Shown here one piece after another: positions 47,290 to 56,505 of a DNA stretch of 64,000 nt (its first letter is position 1; each line of letters opens with the position of its first letter). The stretch is from the NCBI GenBank assembly GCA_900129675.1, contig FSRD01000001.1, positions 2,159,501-2,223,500 on the forward strand, written 5' to 3'. The DNA is from Bradyrhizobium erythrophlei (GTDB taxonomy: Bacteria; Pseudomonadota; Alphaproteobacteria; Rhizobiales; Xanthobacteraceae). The notes under the pieces were generated by a model. The model made no database searches and had not been told where the DNA came from. It was given only the letters and a program-made list of their open reading frames with translations. The position numbers and the translations under genes were made by a program.

Positions 47290-47979
47290 ATGAAAGTCAG
47301 CTGCATCCTGTCGGCCCTCCTCGCCGCTCTCGTCCCGTTCGCCGTTATGCCGGCCCGTGCCACCAGCGAGCACGACTATGCCAAGGACGAATACGCCATC
47401 ATTCGCGACGGGCTGGCGCCAAACAAGCAGGTGTCGTTGGCCTCTCATGGCGACGGCGATGGCGGACGCGAGAACTTCCATGTCTGGCTGATGGCGGAGC
47501 CCGCGCACCGCAGGATAGTGGCGCTCGACGACATCGGCGGCAGATTGGATACCGGTCCCGACGCCTACTACGCTTTCTGGTCGGCGGATTCGCGCCACGT
47601 CGCCGTCACCTTCCGCAGCGAGCGCCATGTGGTGGAACTCAATCTTTATCAGATCGAAAACCGCCGCGCGCATTTGATCTCCGGCCCCAGCCTGTTCCGC
47701 GATGTGACCAGCCGCGACCCCGGTGCGGGCGACGACGAGCGCCGGAGCGTTCCCGAGTTCGAGTGGAAAGGCCCAAGGCGCTTTCTCCTCAAAGAGCGCC
47801 GGCAGTTCACGGCATCCGATCCCGGCTTTGCGCGCATGATGGGCGCCTACGGAAGAGTGACCGACAAATCGAACGATGGCAGGTGGTTCGTCGAATTCTC
47901 CGCTGAAGCCGATTGCATGTTGACGCCGGGCAACCGCTATCGCATCGTTGATCTGCGGGTCGGAAAATTCGGCGAATAA
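47290..47979 (+). CDS. Secreted hypothetical protein (229 aa)
   Basis: From ATG 47290 the product has a Sec signal (ILSALLAALVPFAVMPARA), then a domain with beta-strand repeats (HVWLMAEPAHRRIVALDDIG; YYAFWSADSRHVAVTFRSER; NDGRWFVEFSAEADC) like one or two blades of a WD40/TolB-like propeller. I do not recognise a named family. It lies 38 bp after the phytase-like gene on the same strand and may share its transcript. Confidence 0.68.
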   Translation: MKVSCILSALLAALVPFAVMPARATSEHDYAKDEYAIIRDGLAPNKQVSLASHGDGDGGRENFHVWLMAEPAHRRIVALDDIGGRLDTGPDAYYAFWSADSRHVAVTFRSERHVVELNLYQIENRRAHLISGPSLFRDVTSRDPGAGDDERRSVPEFEWKGPRRFLLKERRQFTASDPGFARMMGAYGRVTDKSNDGRWFVEFSAEADCMLTPGNRYRIVDLRVGKFGE

Positions 47980-48034
47980 TGCCGCTAGCGGAACGTTTCT
48001 TGCAACGCTCTGGCCAGTGAAACCGGAGCGTTTG

Positions 48035-48997
48035 ATGAATACATCCATTCGAATCGTCTGTGTGCTGGCGGGTCTCTTCGCCGCCACCACGGGGCATGCC
48101 GAAACCTGGCCGTCCCGGCTGATCAAGGCGACCATCCCGTTCGGCGCCGGCAGCGCGGCCGATGTGGTGCCGCGCCTGCTGTTCGATCGTCTGGCGATCG
48201 AACTCGGCCAGCCGATCGTGATCGAGAACCGCGCCGGCGCCGGCGGAACGCTGGGTTCGGGTCAGGTGGCGAAGGCCGATCCCGACGGCTACAGCATTCT
48301 CTCCAATTCCAACGCGCTGACGATTGCCCCGGCCATCTTCCCGAACCTCGCCTTCGACGCCACTCACGACCTCGCCTCGGTGCTGATGATCGGCTCCAGC
48401 GCCAATGTGATGATCGTGCCGAATTCGCGGCCCTGGAAAACCATCCAGGATTTCATCGCCGACGCCAAGGCAAAGCCCGGCTCGATTTCGTTCGGCTCGG
48501 TCGGCATCGGCAGCGCCGTGCAGATCAGCACCGAAAAATTCCGCCTCGCCGCCGGCATCGAGGCCACGCACGTGCCCTATCGCGGCGGCTCGGAAGTCAT
48601 CGCCGATATCCTGGGCGGCCGGATCGACCTGTATTTCTGTCCGCTCGCGACCGCGCTGCCGTTGATCCGCGAGGGCCAGGTGCGCGCGCTGCTGGTATCG
48701 ACGCCCAAACGCGTTCCCGATCTGCCCGATGTGCCCGGTACGGCCGAGATCGGCTTGAAGGATGCCGACAGCGTGATCTGGTTCGGCGTGTTCGTGCCGG
48801 GGAAGACGCCGCGGGACATCGTCGAGAAACTCCATATCGCCGGTGAAAAAGTGCTGGCCGATCCGGCGACGCAGGAGAACCTGAAGAAGCTCGGCATCGA
48901 GCCGCTGCCGATGACGCCGGCCGCGATGGATGATTTCGTCAAGCGCGAGACGGCGGCTAACTTCGAGCTGATCAAGGCCGCGGGCATCAGGCAGTAG
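48035..48997 (+). CDS. Tripartite tricarboxylate transporter (Bug) substrate-binding protein
   Basis: The 320-residue protein has a Sec signal (VCVLAGLFAATTGHA) and the Bug/TctC fold: TWPSRLIKATIPFGAGSAAD, GQPIVIENRAGAGGTLG, KADPDGYSIL, VPYRGGSEVIADILGGRID and LPDVPGTAEIG. Such periplasmic proteins bind carboxylates or aromatic acids. They often lie alone, as here, without the membrane subunits. CGGAG precedes ATG 48035. Confidence 0.9.
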   Translation: MNTSIRIVCVLAGLFAATTGHAETWPSRLIKATIPFGAGSAADVVPRLLFDRLAIELGQPIVIENRAGAGGTLGSGQVAKADPDGYSILSNSNALTIAPAIFPNLAFDATHDLASVLMIGSSANVMIVPNSRPWKTIQDFIADAKAKPGSISFGSVGIGSAVQISTEKFRLAAGIEATHVPYRGGSEVIADILGGRIDLYFCPLATALPLIREGQVRALLVSTPKRVPDLPDVPGTAEIGLKDADSVIWFGVFVPGKTPRDIVEKLHIAGEKVLADPATQENLKKLGIEPLPMTPAAMDDFVKRETAANFELIKAAGIRQ

Positions 48998-49039
48998 GGG
49001 GAGGGTTGCAGCAGGCGCGGGTTGAGGAGCGGGGGGTGT

Positions 49040-50200
49040 ATGACTACACAGGAAGCGACACCTTCCCTCGCATCCGGAAATCGCCCCATGAGCGTATTGT
49101 TTTCCCCGATCAAGCTGCGCGGTTTGAGCCTGCCCAATCGCATCATGGTATCGCCGATGTGCCAGTACTCGGCCGTCGATGGCGAGGCCAATGACTGGCA
49201 TTTTACGCACATCAACTCGCTGGCGCTGTCGGGGGCCGCGATGTTCTGCATCGAGGCCACCCATGTGGAAGCGATCGGCCGCATCACGCCGGGCTGTCTC
49301 GGCCTTTACAACGACGCCACCGAAGCCGCGCTGAAGCCGATCCTGGCCTCGGTGCGCAAGCGCTCCAAAACCGCCGTTGCGATGCAGCTTGCACATGCCG
49401 GGCGCAAGGGCTCGAGCCATACGCCGTGGGACGGTGGGCAGCAGATTCCGGTCGCGGAGGGCGGCTGGCAGGCGGTGGCGCCGTCGGCGATTGCGCACAA
49501 GGCAGGCGAGGCCGCGCCGCTGCAACTCGATGCGGCGGGCCTTGCGCGAATCCGCGACGCCTTCGTTGCTGCCGCAAAACGCGCCGAGCGGCTCGGCATC
49601 GACGCGCTGGAGCTGCACGGCGCCCATGGTTATCTGCTGCACCAGTTCCTGTCGCCGATCTCCAACAAGCGCAGCGATCAATATGGCGGGTCGCTCGAAA
49701 ACCGGATGCGCTTTCCGCTGGAAGTGTTCGACGCCGTGCGCGCGGTGTTTCCGGCGACGAAACCGGTCGGCATGCGGGTCTCCTCGACCGATTGGGTCGA
49801 AGGCGGCTGGGATCTCGCGCAGACCATCGAATTCGTCACGGAACTGAAGAAGCGCGGCGTCGACTGGATCGACGCGTCCTCCGGCGGCGTCTCGCCGCTG
49901 CAGAAAATCCCGCTCGGCCCCGGCTACCAGGTGCCGTTCGCGCAAGCCATCAAGCAGGCCACCGGCGTCACCACCATCGCGGTCGGCCTGGTCACCGAGG
50001 CGAAGCAGTCCGAGGACATCGTCGCCTCCGGCAAGGCCGACATGGTCGCGCTCGCCCGCGGCATGCTCTACGACCCGCGCTGGGGCTGGCACGCCGCCGC
50101 CGAACTCGGCGGCCAGGTCGAGGCCCCGCCGCAATATTGGCGCTCGCAACCCTCGACGCAAAAGGCGCTGTTCGGCGCCACCACGTTCGGGACGCGGTGA
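49040..50200 (+). CDS. NADH:flavin oxidoreductase / Old Yellow Enzyme (YqjM-like)
   Basis: The 386-residue protein has OYE motifs of the thermophilic-like/YqjM class: RIMVSPMCQYSAVDG with the Cys that tunes FMN, QLAHAGRKG, ELHGAHGYLLHQFLSP, NKRSDQYGGSLENRMRF, and DMVALARGMLYDP. It reduces activated alkenes with NAD(P)H and FMN. ATG 49040 follows GAGGAG; MSVLFSPIKLRG at 49088 is a possible later start. It stands 42 bp after the Bug gene. Confidence 0.9.
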   Translation: MTTQEATPSLASGNRPMSVLFSPIKLRGLSLPNRIMVSPMCQYSAVDGEANDWHFTHINSLALSGAAMFCIEATHVEAIGRITPGCLGLYNDATEAALKPILASVRKRSKTAVAMQLAHAGRKGSSHTPWDGGQQIPVAEGGWQAVAPSAIAHKAGEAAPLQLDAAGLARIRDAFVAAAKRAERLGIDALELHGAHGYLLHQFLSPISNKRSDQYGGSLENRMRFPLEVFDAVRAVFPATKPVGMRVSSTDWVEGGWDLAQTIEFVTELKKRGVDWIDASSGGVSPLQKIPLGPGYQVPFAQAIKQATGVTTIAVGLVTEAKQSEDIVASGKADMVALARGMLYDPRWGWHAAAELGGQVEAPPQYWRSQPSTQKALFGATTFGTR

Positions 50201-50223
50201 GGGGTCCGGCACCGGTTCGCGAG

Positions 50224-51348
50224 TCAATTAATCCCCGGCGCCGACGGCGTCGAGCGAACCTGCCAGAATCGCAGCAGCCGGCGCGCGTTCTCGAGGGTCA
50301 GTTTCGCGAACGCGCCTTTGGCCCTGGCGAGTTCGTGCGGCCCCATCGCACCTGACGCAAAACGGCTTTCCAGCACGGCGGCAACCGTGTCCCAGCCGAG
50401 GCCCGCGACCCGGCACGGAATCAGGATGCCGTCGTCGCGCAGGCTCTGCATCAGCGGGCGGATGACGTCGACGGTCGATTGCGACAGCACGGCGAGGGCC
50501 GCCACCGTCTCCTCGTATTTCCGCTGCCGCGCGAAGCCGAGCAACGCCGTTTCATGAAGCTGGCCGCTTCTGTTGAGCAGTTCGACATGATGCCGCGCCG
50601 CCTGGAAGTCGCGCACTTTGGCCATCTCGCGGCCGGCGCCGGCCGAGGCTGCGGCGATCGCGCTGCGGATTTCCTCGAACAGATGCGGCGGCGCGCGCGA
50701 CAACAGCCGCGACCGCACCGCCTCGGTGGCGCTGCGCAATAATTGCTGCCGGAGCTCCGACGGCAGATCGACCCGGATCCCCATGTCGACCGCCAGCTCG
50801 GGATCGGTTTCGGCCTGCGCCAGCACGACGGCGAAGCCATTTGCCGAAACCCGCGCGCCGGGATTGTTGACGAGCCTGCGGCTGACGCTCGGATAGTGCC
50901 GCGCCAGCAGCGCGTCGGTGACCACTTCCTTCAGCCACCAGCGGCCGGAAATCGCCAGCAGATGCTGCTCGCCTTTGGAGCCCGCGAGTTCGACCAGGTC
51001 GTCGTCGGTCAGCCTTGCCGATTCGGTCAGCACCGGACCGGCGACGGAAATCTCGTCATGCCGCGCCAGATGGCGGATCACGTCCGGCGGCGCCTTCGGC
51101 ACCGACGCGATCTGCGTGCTCATTTCGGCCAGCGCGATGCGGGCGCTGACATCGGTGAGCGCGCGGATCTCGATGGTCCGGATCAGGCGTTCGAGCACGT
51201 CGCCGAACAGCTCGATCTGCTCGCCATTGCAGCCGTCGGCGGACAGCAGAAACAGGTCCGTCACGCGCTTGAAGGTTTCGAGGTGCTTTTCCGCCGAGCC
51301 GGCCCTGATGGCGGCCTCAACTTCGTCGGCGATCGATCGGTCCAACAT
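50224..51348 (-). CDS. DUF2336 domain protein
   Basis: From ATG 51348 the product is 374 residues, largely helical, with the DUF2336 pattern (DLFLLSADGCNGEQIELFGDV; IRHLARHDEISVAGPVL; ARHYPSVSRRLVNNPGARVS). DUF2336 proteins are common in alphaproteobacteria and have been suggested to have HEAT-like repeats; the function is unknown. The open frame upstream to 51651 runs through intergenic repeat DNA and is not used. Confidence 0.83.
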   Translation of the reverse strand: MLDRSIADEVEAAIRAGSAEKHLETFKRVTDLFLLSADGCNGEQIELFGDVLERLIRTIEIRALTDVSARIALAEMSTQIASVPKAPPDVIRHLARHDEISVAGPVLTESARLTDDDLVELAGSKGEQHLLAISGRWWLKEVVTDALLARHYPSVSRRLVNNPGARVSANGFAVVLAQAETDPELAVDMGIRVDLPSELRQQLLRSATEAVRSRLLSRAPPHLFEEIRSAIAAASAGAGREMAKVRDFQAARHHVELLNRSGQLHETALLGFARQRKYEETVAALAVLSQSTVDVIRPLMQSLRDDGILIPCRVAGLGWDTVAAVLESRFASGAMGPHELARAKGAFAKLTLENARRLLRFWQVRSTPSAPGIN

Positions 51349-51481
51349 CGCTCGTCCTGAGCGTTTAAAGCCAATTCTGGCAGGCGCGCGATCATCTGGG
51401 AAATAGCTGAACGATCGGTAAAGCCGGAACCATTGAAACTGGAAGCATGGGCCCGCGCCGCGCATGCCGCCCCTGCGCCGG

Positions 51482-51870
51482 CGTTTACCTCGCCCCGCGC
51501 GCGGGGAGAGGTCGGCGCGGAGCGCCGGGTGAGGGGGACTCTCCGCGAGTCCGAATGCGTGGATAGAGCCCCTCACCCCGACCCTCTCCCCGCAAGAGCG
51601 GGGCGAGGGAGCCGACCGTCTGCGCGGCGCGATCTCGAATTCAACTTTCAAACATCATCCTTTGTTGGTTTGCCGCCGTTCACCTCGCCCCGCTTGCGGG
51701 GAGAGGTCGGATCGCCCTTGCGATCCGGGTGAGGGGGTACCGGTCCATCAATTGACATCAGCGTTTGCGGAGGCAGCCCCTCACCCCAACCCTCTCCCCG
51801 CGAAGAGCGGGGCGAGGGAGCCGACCGTCTGTGCGGCGCGATCTCGAGTTCAATCTTCAAACCTCATCCT
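51482..51870. repeat. Tandem pair of ~190-bp dispersed repeats (CCTCACCCC type)
   Basis: Two head-to-tail copies, about 51482-51660 and 51679-51870. Each contains ACCTCGCCCCGC...GCGGGGAGAGGTCGG, then GTGAGGGGG, CCCCTCACCCC, CCCTCTCCCCGC, AGAGCGGGGCGAGGGAGCCG and a shared tail ACCGTCTG-GCGGCGCGATCTCGA. Complementary blocks allow long hairpins. The second copy runs into the stop codon of the DUF2235 gene. Confidence 0.75.
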
Positions 51871-53173
51871 TCACTGGTTCGGCTGTTGCCGCCTCAGGCC
51901 CCGCCGGCATCGGGATCACCTGGTGCTGCGCCGGAAAATTCACCGGCTTGTAGTTCAGCGCCGGATCGTTCATCCGCTGGATCACGGACTCGTGGACGAA
52001 CGCGCCGTCCGGAATCGGGCGCGGCTCGGCGTCCGGGATGTAGAACCCGAACTCCACCTTGCGGTCAGGCCATTCCTTGTATTTCGCGAGCTTCGGGATG
52101 AATTCGAGGATCCACCAGGCGCCGTGCAGCGAATTGTGCAGCTGATCCCTGAAGTCGGGTTTGACGTAATGGAACGGGCTGTTTTTCCTGTCCTTGCCCC
52201 AGCAAAGCGTGTTGACGGTGCGCTGGTCGACCTTGAGCCCGCATTTGACGGCCTCGTCGATCATCCAGATCAGCGGATATTTCGACAGCCCGCTCTGCTT
52301 CTCCGGATAGCCGCCGCCGATGTCGGAATGCACGCCGGCGAACCAGCACTGCATGATGTCCTGCGGCTCGGCATTGTTGGTCAGGCTGAAGCGGTTGTGC
52401 ATGTAGGTCTGCATATGGTCCCATTTCTTCAGGCGGAACATGCAGCGGCGCTCGTCGATCGAGATCGCCTGCCGGAACGTCTGCACGCTCGGATTTTGCA
52501 GCGTGAACGCCAGCTCCTCCAGCGAAGGCCAGTAAAACCGGTCCGGCCGCGGCACGATCACGCTCGCCACCGTGTCCCAGACGCCGACGAAGCGGATGGT
52601 CGGCCATCGCGTCGACAGGATGCGCGCGAACTGCGCCGCCTGGTCGTCCTTGTTCGCGGGCAGCGGCCCGTCGGCGTCGGCGGCAGTATCGGTCAGCCCC
52701 GTCAGGTCGGGGCCATGCTGGCCGTCGCTGGAAAACTGCTTGTAGGAGGTGAGCCCGGATCCTGCGAGATTGGCCTGCTCCGGCGCGATCAGCCCGACCT
52801 TGTGGATCAGGCCCGCCAGCACGCGCACGGTGTAGGCGCCGCGGGAAAAGCCGAACAAATAGATCTGGTCGCCTTCGCGGTAATTGTGCAGCAGGAAGTG
52901 ATAGGCCTGCAGCACCTTGTCATCGAGGCCATAGCCGGTGGCGAGTCCCAGGATGGCGCTGAAATCCTGCCGCAGCTTGTGCCACGGGTCCGGCCGCGCC
53001 AGCGTGCCGACGCCGGGATCGTAGAACACGAGCTGGCGCGGCTCGGTCCTGGCGGTCTTGCGCAGGCAGCGATAGAGCTTGAGCACATTGGAAATGTTCT
53101 CGCTGATTTCGTTGCCCGTGCCGTCGCAGCAAATGATGATATTCCGCTTCGCCGTTTCAGTCGTTTCCGTCAT
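51857..53173 (-). CDS. DUF2235 phospholipase/hydrolase (Tle1-like alpha/beta hydrolase)
   Basis: From ATG 53173 the product is 438 residues: IIICCDGTGNEISENISNVLK at the start, the nucleophile elbow YLFGFSRGAYTVRVLAGL, RFVGVWDTVASV, and CWFAGVHSDIGGGYPE with the catalytic His-Ser-Asp region. DUF2235 includes the type VI secretion phospholipase Tle1 and many non-secreted relatives. No T6SS or immunity gene is adjacent, so the role is open. The last codons (KDEV-stop) lie in the repeat at 51870. Confidence 0.87.
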   Translation of the reverse strand: MTETTETAKRNIIICCDGTGNEISENISNVLKLYRCLRKTARTEPRQLVFYDPGVGTLARPDPWHKLRQDFSAILGLATGYGLDDKVLQAYHFLLHNYREGDQIYLFGFSRGAYTVRVLAGLIHKVGLIAPEQANLAGSGLTSYKQFSSDGQHGPDLTGLTDTAADADGPLPANKDDQAAQFARILSTRWPTIRFVGVWDTVASVIVPRPDRFYWPSLEELAFTLQNPSVQTFRQAISIDERRCMFRLKKWDHMQTYMHNRFSLTNNAEPQDIMQCWFAGVHSDIGGGYPEKQSGLSKYPLIWMIDEAVKCGLKVDQRTVNTLCWGKDRKNSPFHYVKPDFRDQLHNSLHGAWWILEFIPKLAKYKEWPDRKVEFGFYIPDAEPRPIPDGAFVHESVIQRMNDPALNYKPVNFPAQHQVIPMPAGPEAATAEPVKDEV

Positions 53174-53231
53174 GCCGCAGCTCCCGCGCTTTTGCGTCGC
53201 TCTCAACCACAGGATGCTAGGTTCCGGGTGA

Positions 53232-53390
53232 GCGGGCAAGGGGCCAACTCCGTCATGGCCGGGCGTAGCCGTCTGAAGGACGGCGTCGCTTCCGCTCGCC
53301 TATGCCCGGCCATCCACGTCCTTACGTCCGTGCGGCACAAAGAACGTGGATGCCCGGCACAAGGCCGGGCATGACGAGTGTGTGTTGTGT
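53232..53390. repeat. Dispersed repeat (CCGGGCATGACGAGTG type)
   Basis: Blocks CATGGCCGGGCGTAGCC, GCCCGGCCATCCACGTCCTT and GTGGATGCCCGGCACAAGG can pair with one another. This is the common CCGGCCATCCACG repeat of the group. It starts the repeat cluster that fills 53,174-54,371, in which I see no gene. Confidence 0.6.
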
Positions 53391-53475
53391 CGACCTTCGC
53401 AAAACACACCTCCGCGATCCCGCCGCCCAATCCGCGCGAGTTTTCCAAAACATCGCGCCATCCGAAAATCAGAGG

Positions 53476-53587
53476 GCGCAGGGAAATGCCGGGGGCGCGC
53501 TGCACCCGCGGTCTCGTGTGCAAGATTGTGCAAAGAAACGCACACGAGCATACAGGTTCAGCGGAGGCACCCCGGCATTCCCTGCGC
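53476..53587. repeat. Long structured repeat, inverse copy of 27495-27606
   Basis: The outer arms GCGCAGGGAAATGCCGGGG and CCCCGGCATTCCCTGCGC, and the inner arms CTCGTGTGC and GCACACGAG, give the same nested fold as the copy at 27.5 kb. The arm sequences differ but still pair. Confidence 0.65.
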
Positions 53588-53700
53588 AATGGTTTTACGG
53601 CTTATAACGTGCTCTCCCCGGCGACGAATTCCTTTTGCCACCGTCATCCGCGGATTCAAGGCTTGCGGAAAACCCGGTCGGGCCCGCAAAACCTCCGCGG

Positions 53701-54001
53701 ACTTGACACCAGCAACGGGTGCCAGAACCACACGCCTTCGCCGTCCGCCTCAGCGCCGTTCGTCAGCGTTTCATTGGGACTGCTCACGGAGTTGACCCGC
53801 CCTGCCGCCCAATTCCGCGCCTGACGCTGCAAGCGTCCACCGCATCCCGCCCCACGTCCGTGACGATCGCGAGCGCCCCTCTGGGGGACGGGACGGCGGG
53901 AGTTCTACCGGTGATTTGGGGTCGGCGCGAAGAGGAATATTTTCTGTTGAAGGGATTGACTCGCACCTCGCGGAAGGCGGCAAGTGATTTGCCCGTCGGG
54001 C
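53701..54001. repeat. 300-bp direct repeat D1, left of the membrane hydrolase gene
   Basis: It runs from ACTTGACACCAGCAACGGG to GTGATTTGCCCGTCGGGC and is closely similar to 56191-56491 over the whole length in the same orientation. Inside are CACACGCCTTCGCCGTCC, CGTCCACCGCATCCCGCCCC and CGGGACGGCGGGAGTTC. Confidence 0.8.
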
Positions 54002-54371
54002 AAAATCATCGGCACCCGTCCCACGTTCGTGACGATCGGAGCGCTGCGCGCACCTCCTTTGGAGAGGCAGGGCGTCCCGGCCACTCGCCGCCGCTGTGAT
54101 CCGCAGAACTGGCTGATGTGAGCCTGATCCTGACACAGCAACTGGCTTTGAAGGGCACGTATAGATTGCAAATCTATAAGACTACCAATACAACAGTCTG
54201 CGGCGTTCGCCTGTTGGGTACTAACCGCCATCATTTGTTAGCGCTGCTAAACCGGGCAACATTATTCCCGGCAATATTCTAACGGCTGCCGATTTCTCGT
54301 GGCGGCTGGCTCGGCTGGCATTGAATTTCAAGCAAGTTAATTGGCAACTCGTCTGCACGAGGTTTGCAAAA

Positions 54372-56191
54372 ATGGATTTCCCGGCATCTGGATCTCATTC
54401 GACTTCCCCAAAAAGAACGGCCGTCCTGGCGGTCCACGGCATCGGAAGCCAGCGCGCGCTCGAGACGGTGCGCGGTGTTGCGGCCGCGGTTCTGAAGAAG
54501 GACACCCATATCTGGGTTCACCCGGAGAAGAGCGGCGTCGATGTCGACTTGTCGGTTCTCACCGCGAACGGGGTCGATACGACTGAAGGACCCCGCGATG
54601 TCGATTTTCACGAGCTCTATTGGGCCCACCTGATGAGCGAGACCCGCGCGGTCGCGGTGTTGCTCTGGCTCTTCGAGTTGGTCCGGAAAGGCCCGCTGTT
54701 GCGGAAGGGAATGAACGCGATCTGGTGGGGGATCGCAGCTTTCCTGGCCACCGCGGTCGCATCGGTGACGCTGATACTCCTTCACGGGATTCAGAGGTTT
54801 TCGGAGGTGCTCGACGAGGTGTCGGCGCTCTTGCTCGCGCCGCTGTTTGTCATATGCACCGCCATAACCTACGCCGCGCTGGCTGCTACCATTCAACGGG
54901 CGTGGAGAATTGCGGCGTTGGCGCTGCTTTCGTCCGCGCTCCTGATCGCATTCCTGCATTTTGGCCTGAACTACGGTAGCTTCAATCACTACACCGACAT
55001 GTTCTTCCCGCCGCTGATCGCCGCCTTGATCATACTCGTGGCAATGGGCAGGAGAGGTTTGTTGGTCTGGTCCGTCGTTTACGTGATCATCAACATCTCA
55101 TTGATGGTGGTCCAGAATGCGCGTTACCAGGTCAATTGGGATCGATCCAACATCATCGCGGATATCCTGAAAAATCACTGGATTCCCTTCTTCACGCCGG
55201 CCTGGCAGCCCTTCGAGGTCATCTGGCACCAGGGTTGGATCGCGTGGAGCATGACCGAGCATTGGAGCACGACGATCGCCTGCTGGACCGTAGTGCTCTA
55301 TTTCGGTCTCAATGCCGTGTTTCTGCAATCCTACCTGGGCGATGCGGCGCGTTATTTCAGAAACTCGCCGGGCAATGTCGCGGTGCGTCGCGAAATTCGC
55401 AAACAGGCCGTCTCCACGCTGGCTTCGCTTCATGAGTCCGGTCAATACGACCGGATCATCGTCGTCGCGCACAGTTTGGGCAGCGTGATCGCGTATGACA
55501 TGCTGCGAACCTACTTCAGCCGGATCTGCAACGATCTGCCGAACCCGGGGGATTTCGCAGACACGATCAAACAGCTCGATGGAGTTCCGTTTGATGACTC
55601 GCTGACGCCCGACGCATTGCAGGCCAATCGCGATCGATTCCGCGATCTGTCCCGGTCATTGGTCGAGTCCATCGCCAGATACCCTTCCGTCCTCGATGAC
55701 GGAAAACGCAAGCGGCGCGTCGCCAAATGGCTTGTCACGGATTTCGTGACATTGGGTAGCCCGCTCACGCATGCGATATGTGCAATGGCGACACCCGGGA
55801 CGAACTCGATGCGGATTTTGCCCGGCGCGTGAACGAACGCGAGTTTCCGACATGTCCACCACAGGGCAAAAACCGATTGGTCTTCCAGCGCGATGCGAAC
55901 ACGGCCGAATTTCATCACGGCGCGGTTTTTGCGTTCACGAGATGGACCAATATCTTCTTTCCGCTCAAGCGACTGTTTTGGGGGGATGCCGTCGGTGGCC
56001 CGCTGGGAGATTTGTTCGGCCGGTTCATCGAAGACGTACGGGTCAAAGATGGAAGCGATATGTTATTGAGCCATACTCATTACTGGGACGTATCCCAATC
56101 CGACGGCTGGCAAGCGCCCTGCATCAGGGATCTGGAGGGCGCGGTAAATCTGACGGACAAGATCGAGGTGACAGAGGATATCGCAAGCTGA
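54372..56191 (+). pseudogene. Multi-pass membrane alpha/beta hydrolase, frameshifted
   Basis: Joined across one frameshift near 55,773, the product is about 606 residues. It begins with a hydrolase strand (AVLAVHGIGSQRALETVRGV), continues with about six membrane helices (about 125-300), and returns to the hydrolase core with nucleophile elbow IIVVAHSLGSVIAYDML and VTDFVTLGSPLTHA. The part after the shift (DADFARRVNEREFPTCPP; HTHYWDVSQSDGW with the late His) completes the fold. It may be a membrane-anchored esterase or lipase. CGCGATATG needs one extra base to keep one frame. The stop codon overlaps repeat D2. Confidence 0.75.
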
Positions 56192-56491
56192 CTTGACGTC
56201 AGCCCGGGGCGCCAGGACCACACGCCTTCGCCGTCCGCCTCAGCGCCGTTCGTCCAGCGTGTTCTTGGGACTGCTCACGGAGTTGACCCGCCCTGCCGCC
56301 CAATTCCGCGCCTGACGCTGAAAGCGTCCACCGCATCCCGCCCCACGTCCGTGACGATCGCGAGAGCCCCTCTGGGGGACGGGACGGCGGGAGTTCTACC
56401 GGTGATTTGGGGTCGGTGAAAATAGGAATATTTTCTGTCGAGGATATTGACTCGCAAGTCGCGGAGGGCGGCAAGTGATTTGCCCGTCGGG
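56191..56491. repeat. 300-bp direct repeat D2, right of the membrane hydrolase gene
   Basis: This is the second copy of D1, starting in the stop codon of the hydrolase gene and ending 15 bp before the convergent stop of the nuclease gene at 56506. The two copies bracket the hydrolase gene in direct orientation. Confidence 0.8.
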
Positions 56492-56505
56492 CTGAAAGTG
56501 GCGTC

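Noticed and set aside
51482..51870. CRISPR array
   Set aside because: There are only two long, imperfect 190-bp units with internal inverted blocks; no short repeat/spacer periodicity and no cas genes.
53300..53824. Several overlapping open frames with the text HTSIQVQRRHPGIPCAMV or AHEHTGSAE
   Set aside because: They are translations of the dispersed hairpin repeat, also present at 27.5 kb in another frame, and are not genes.
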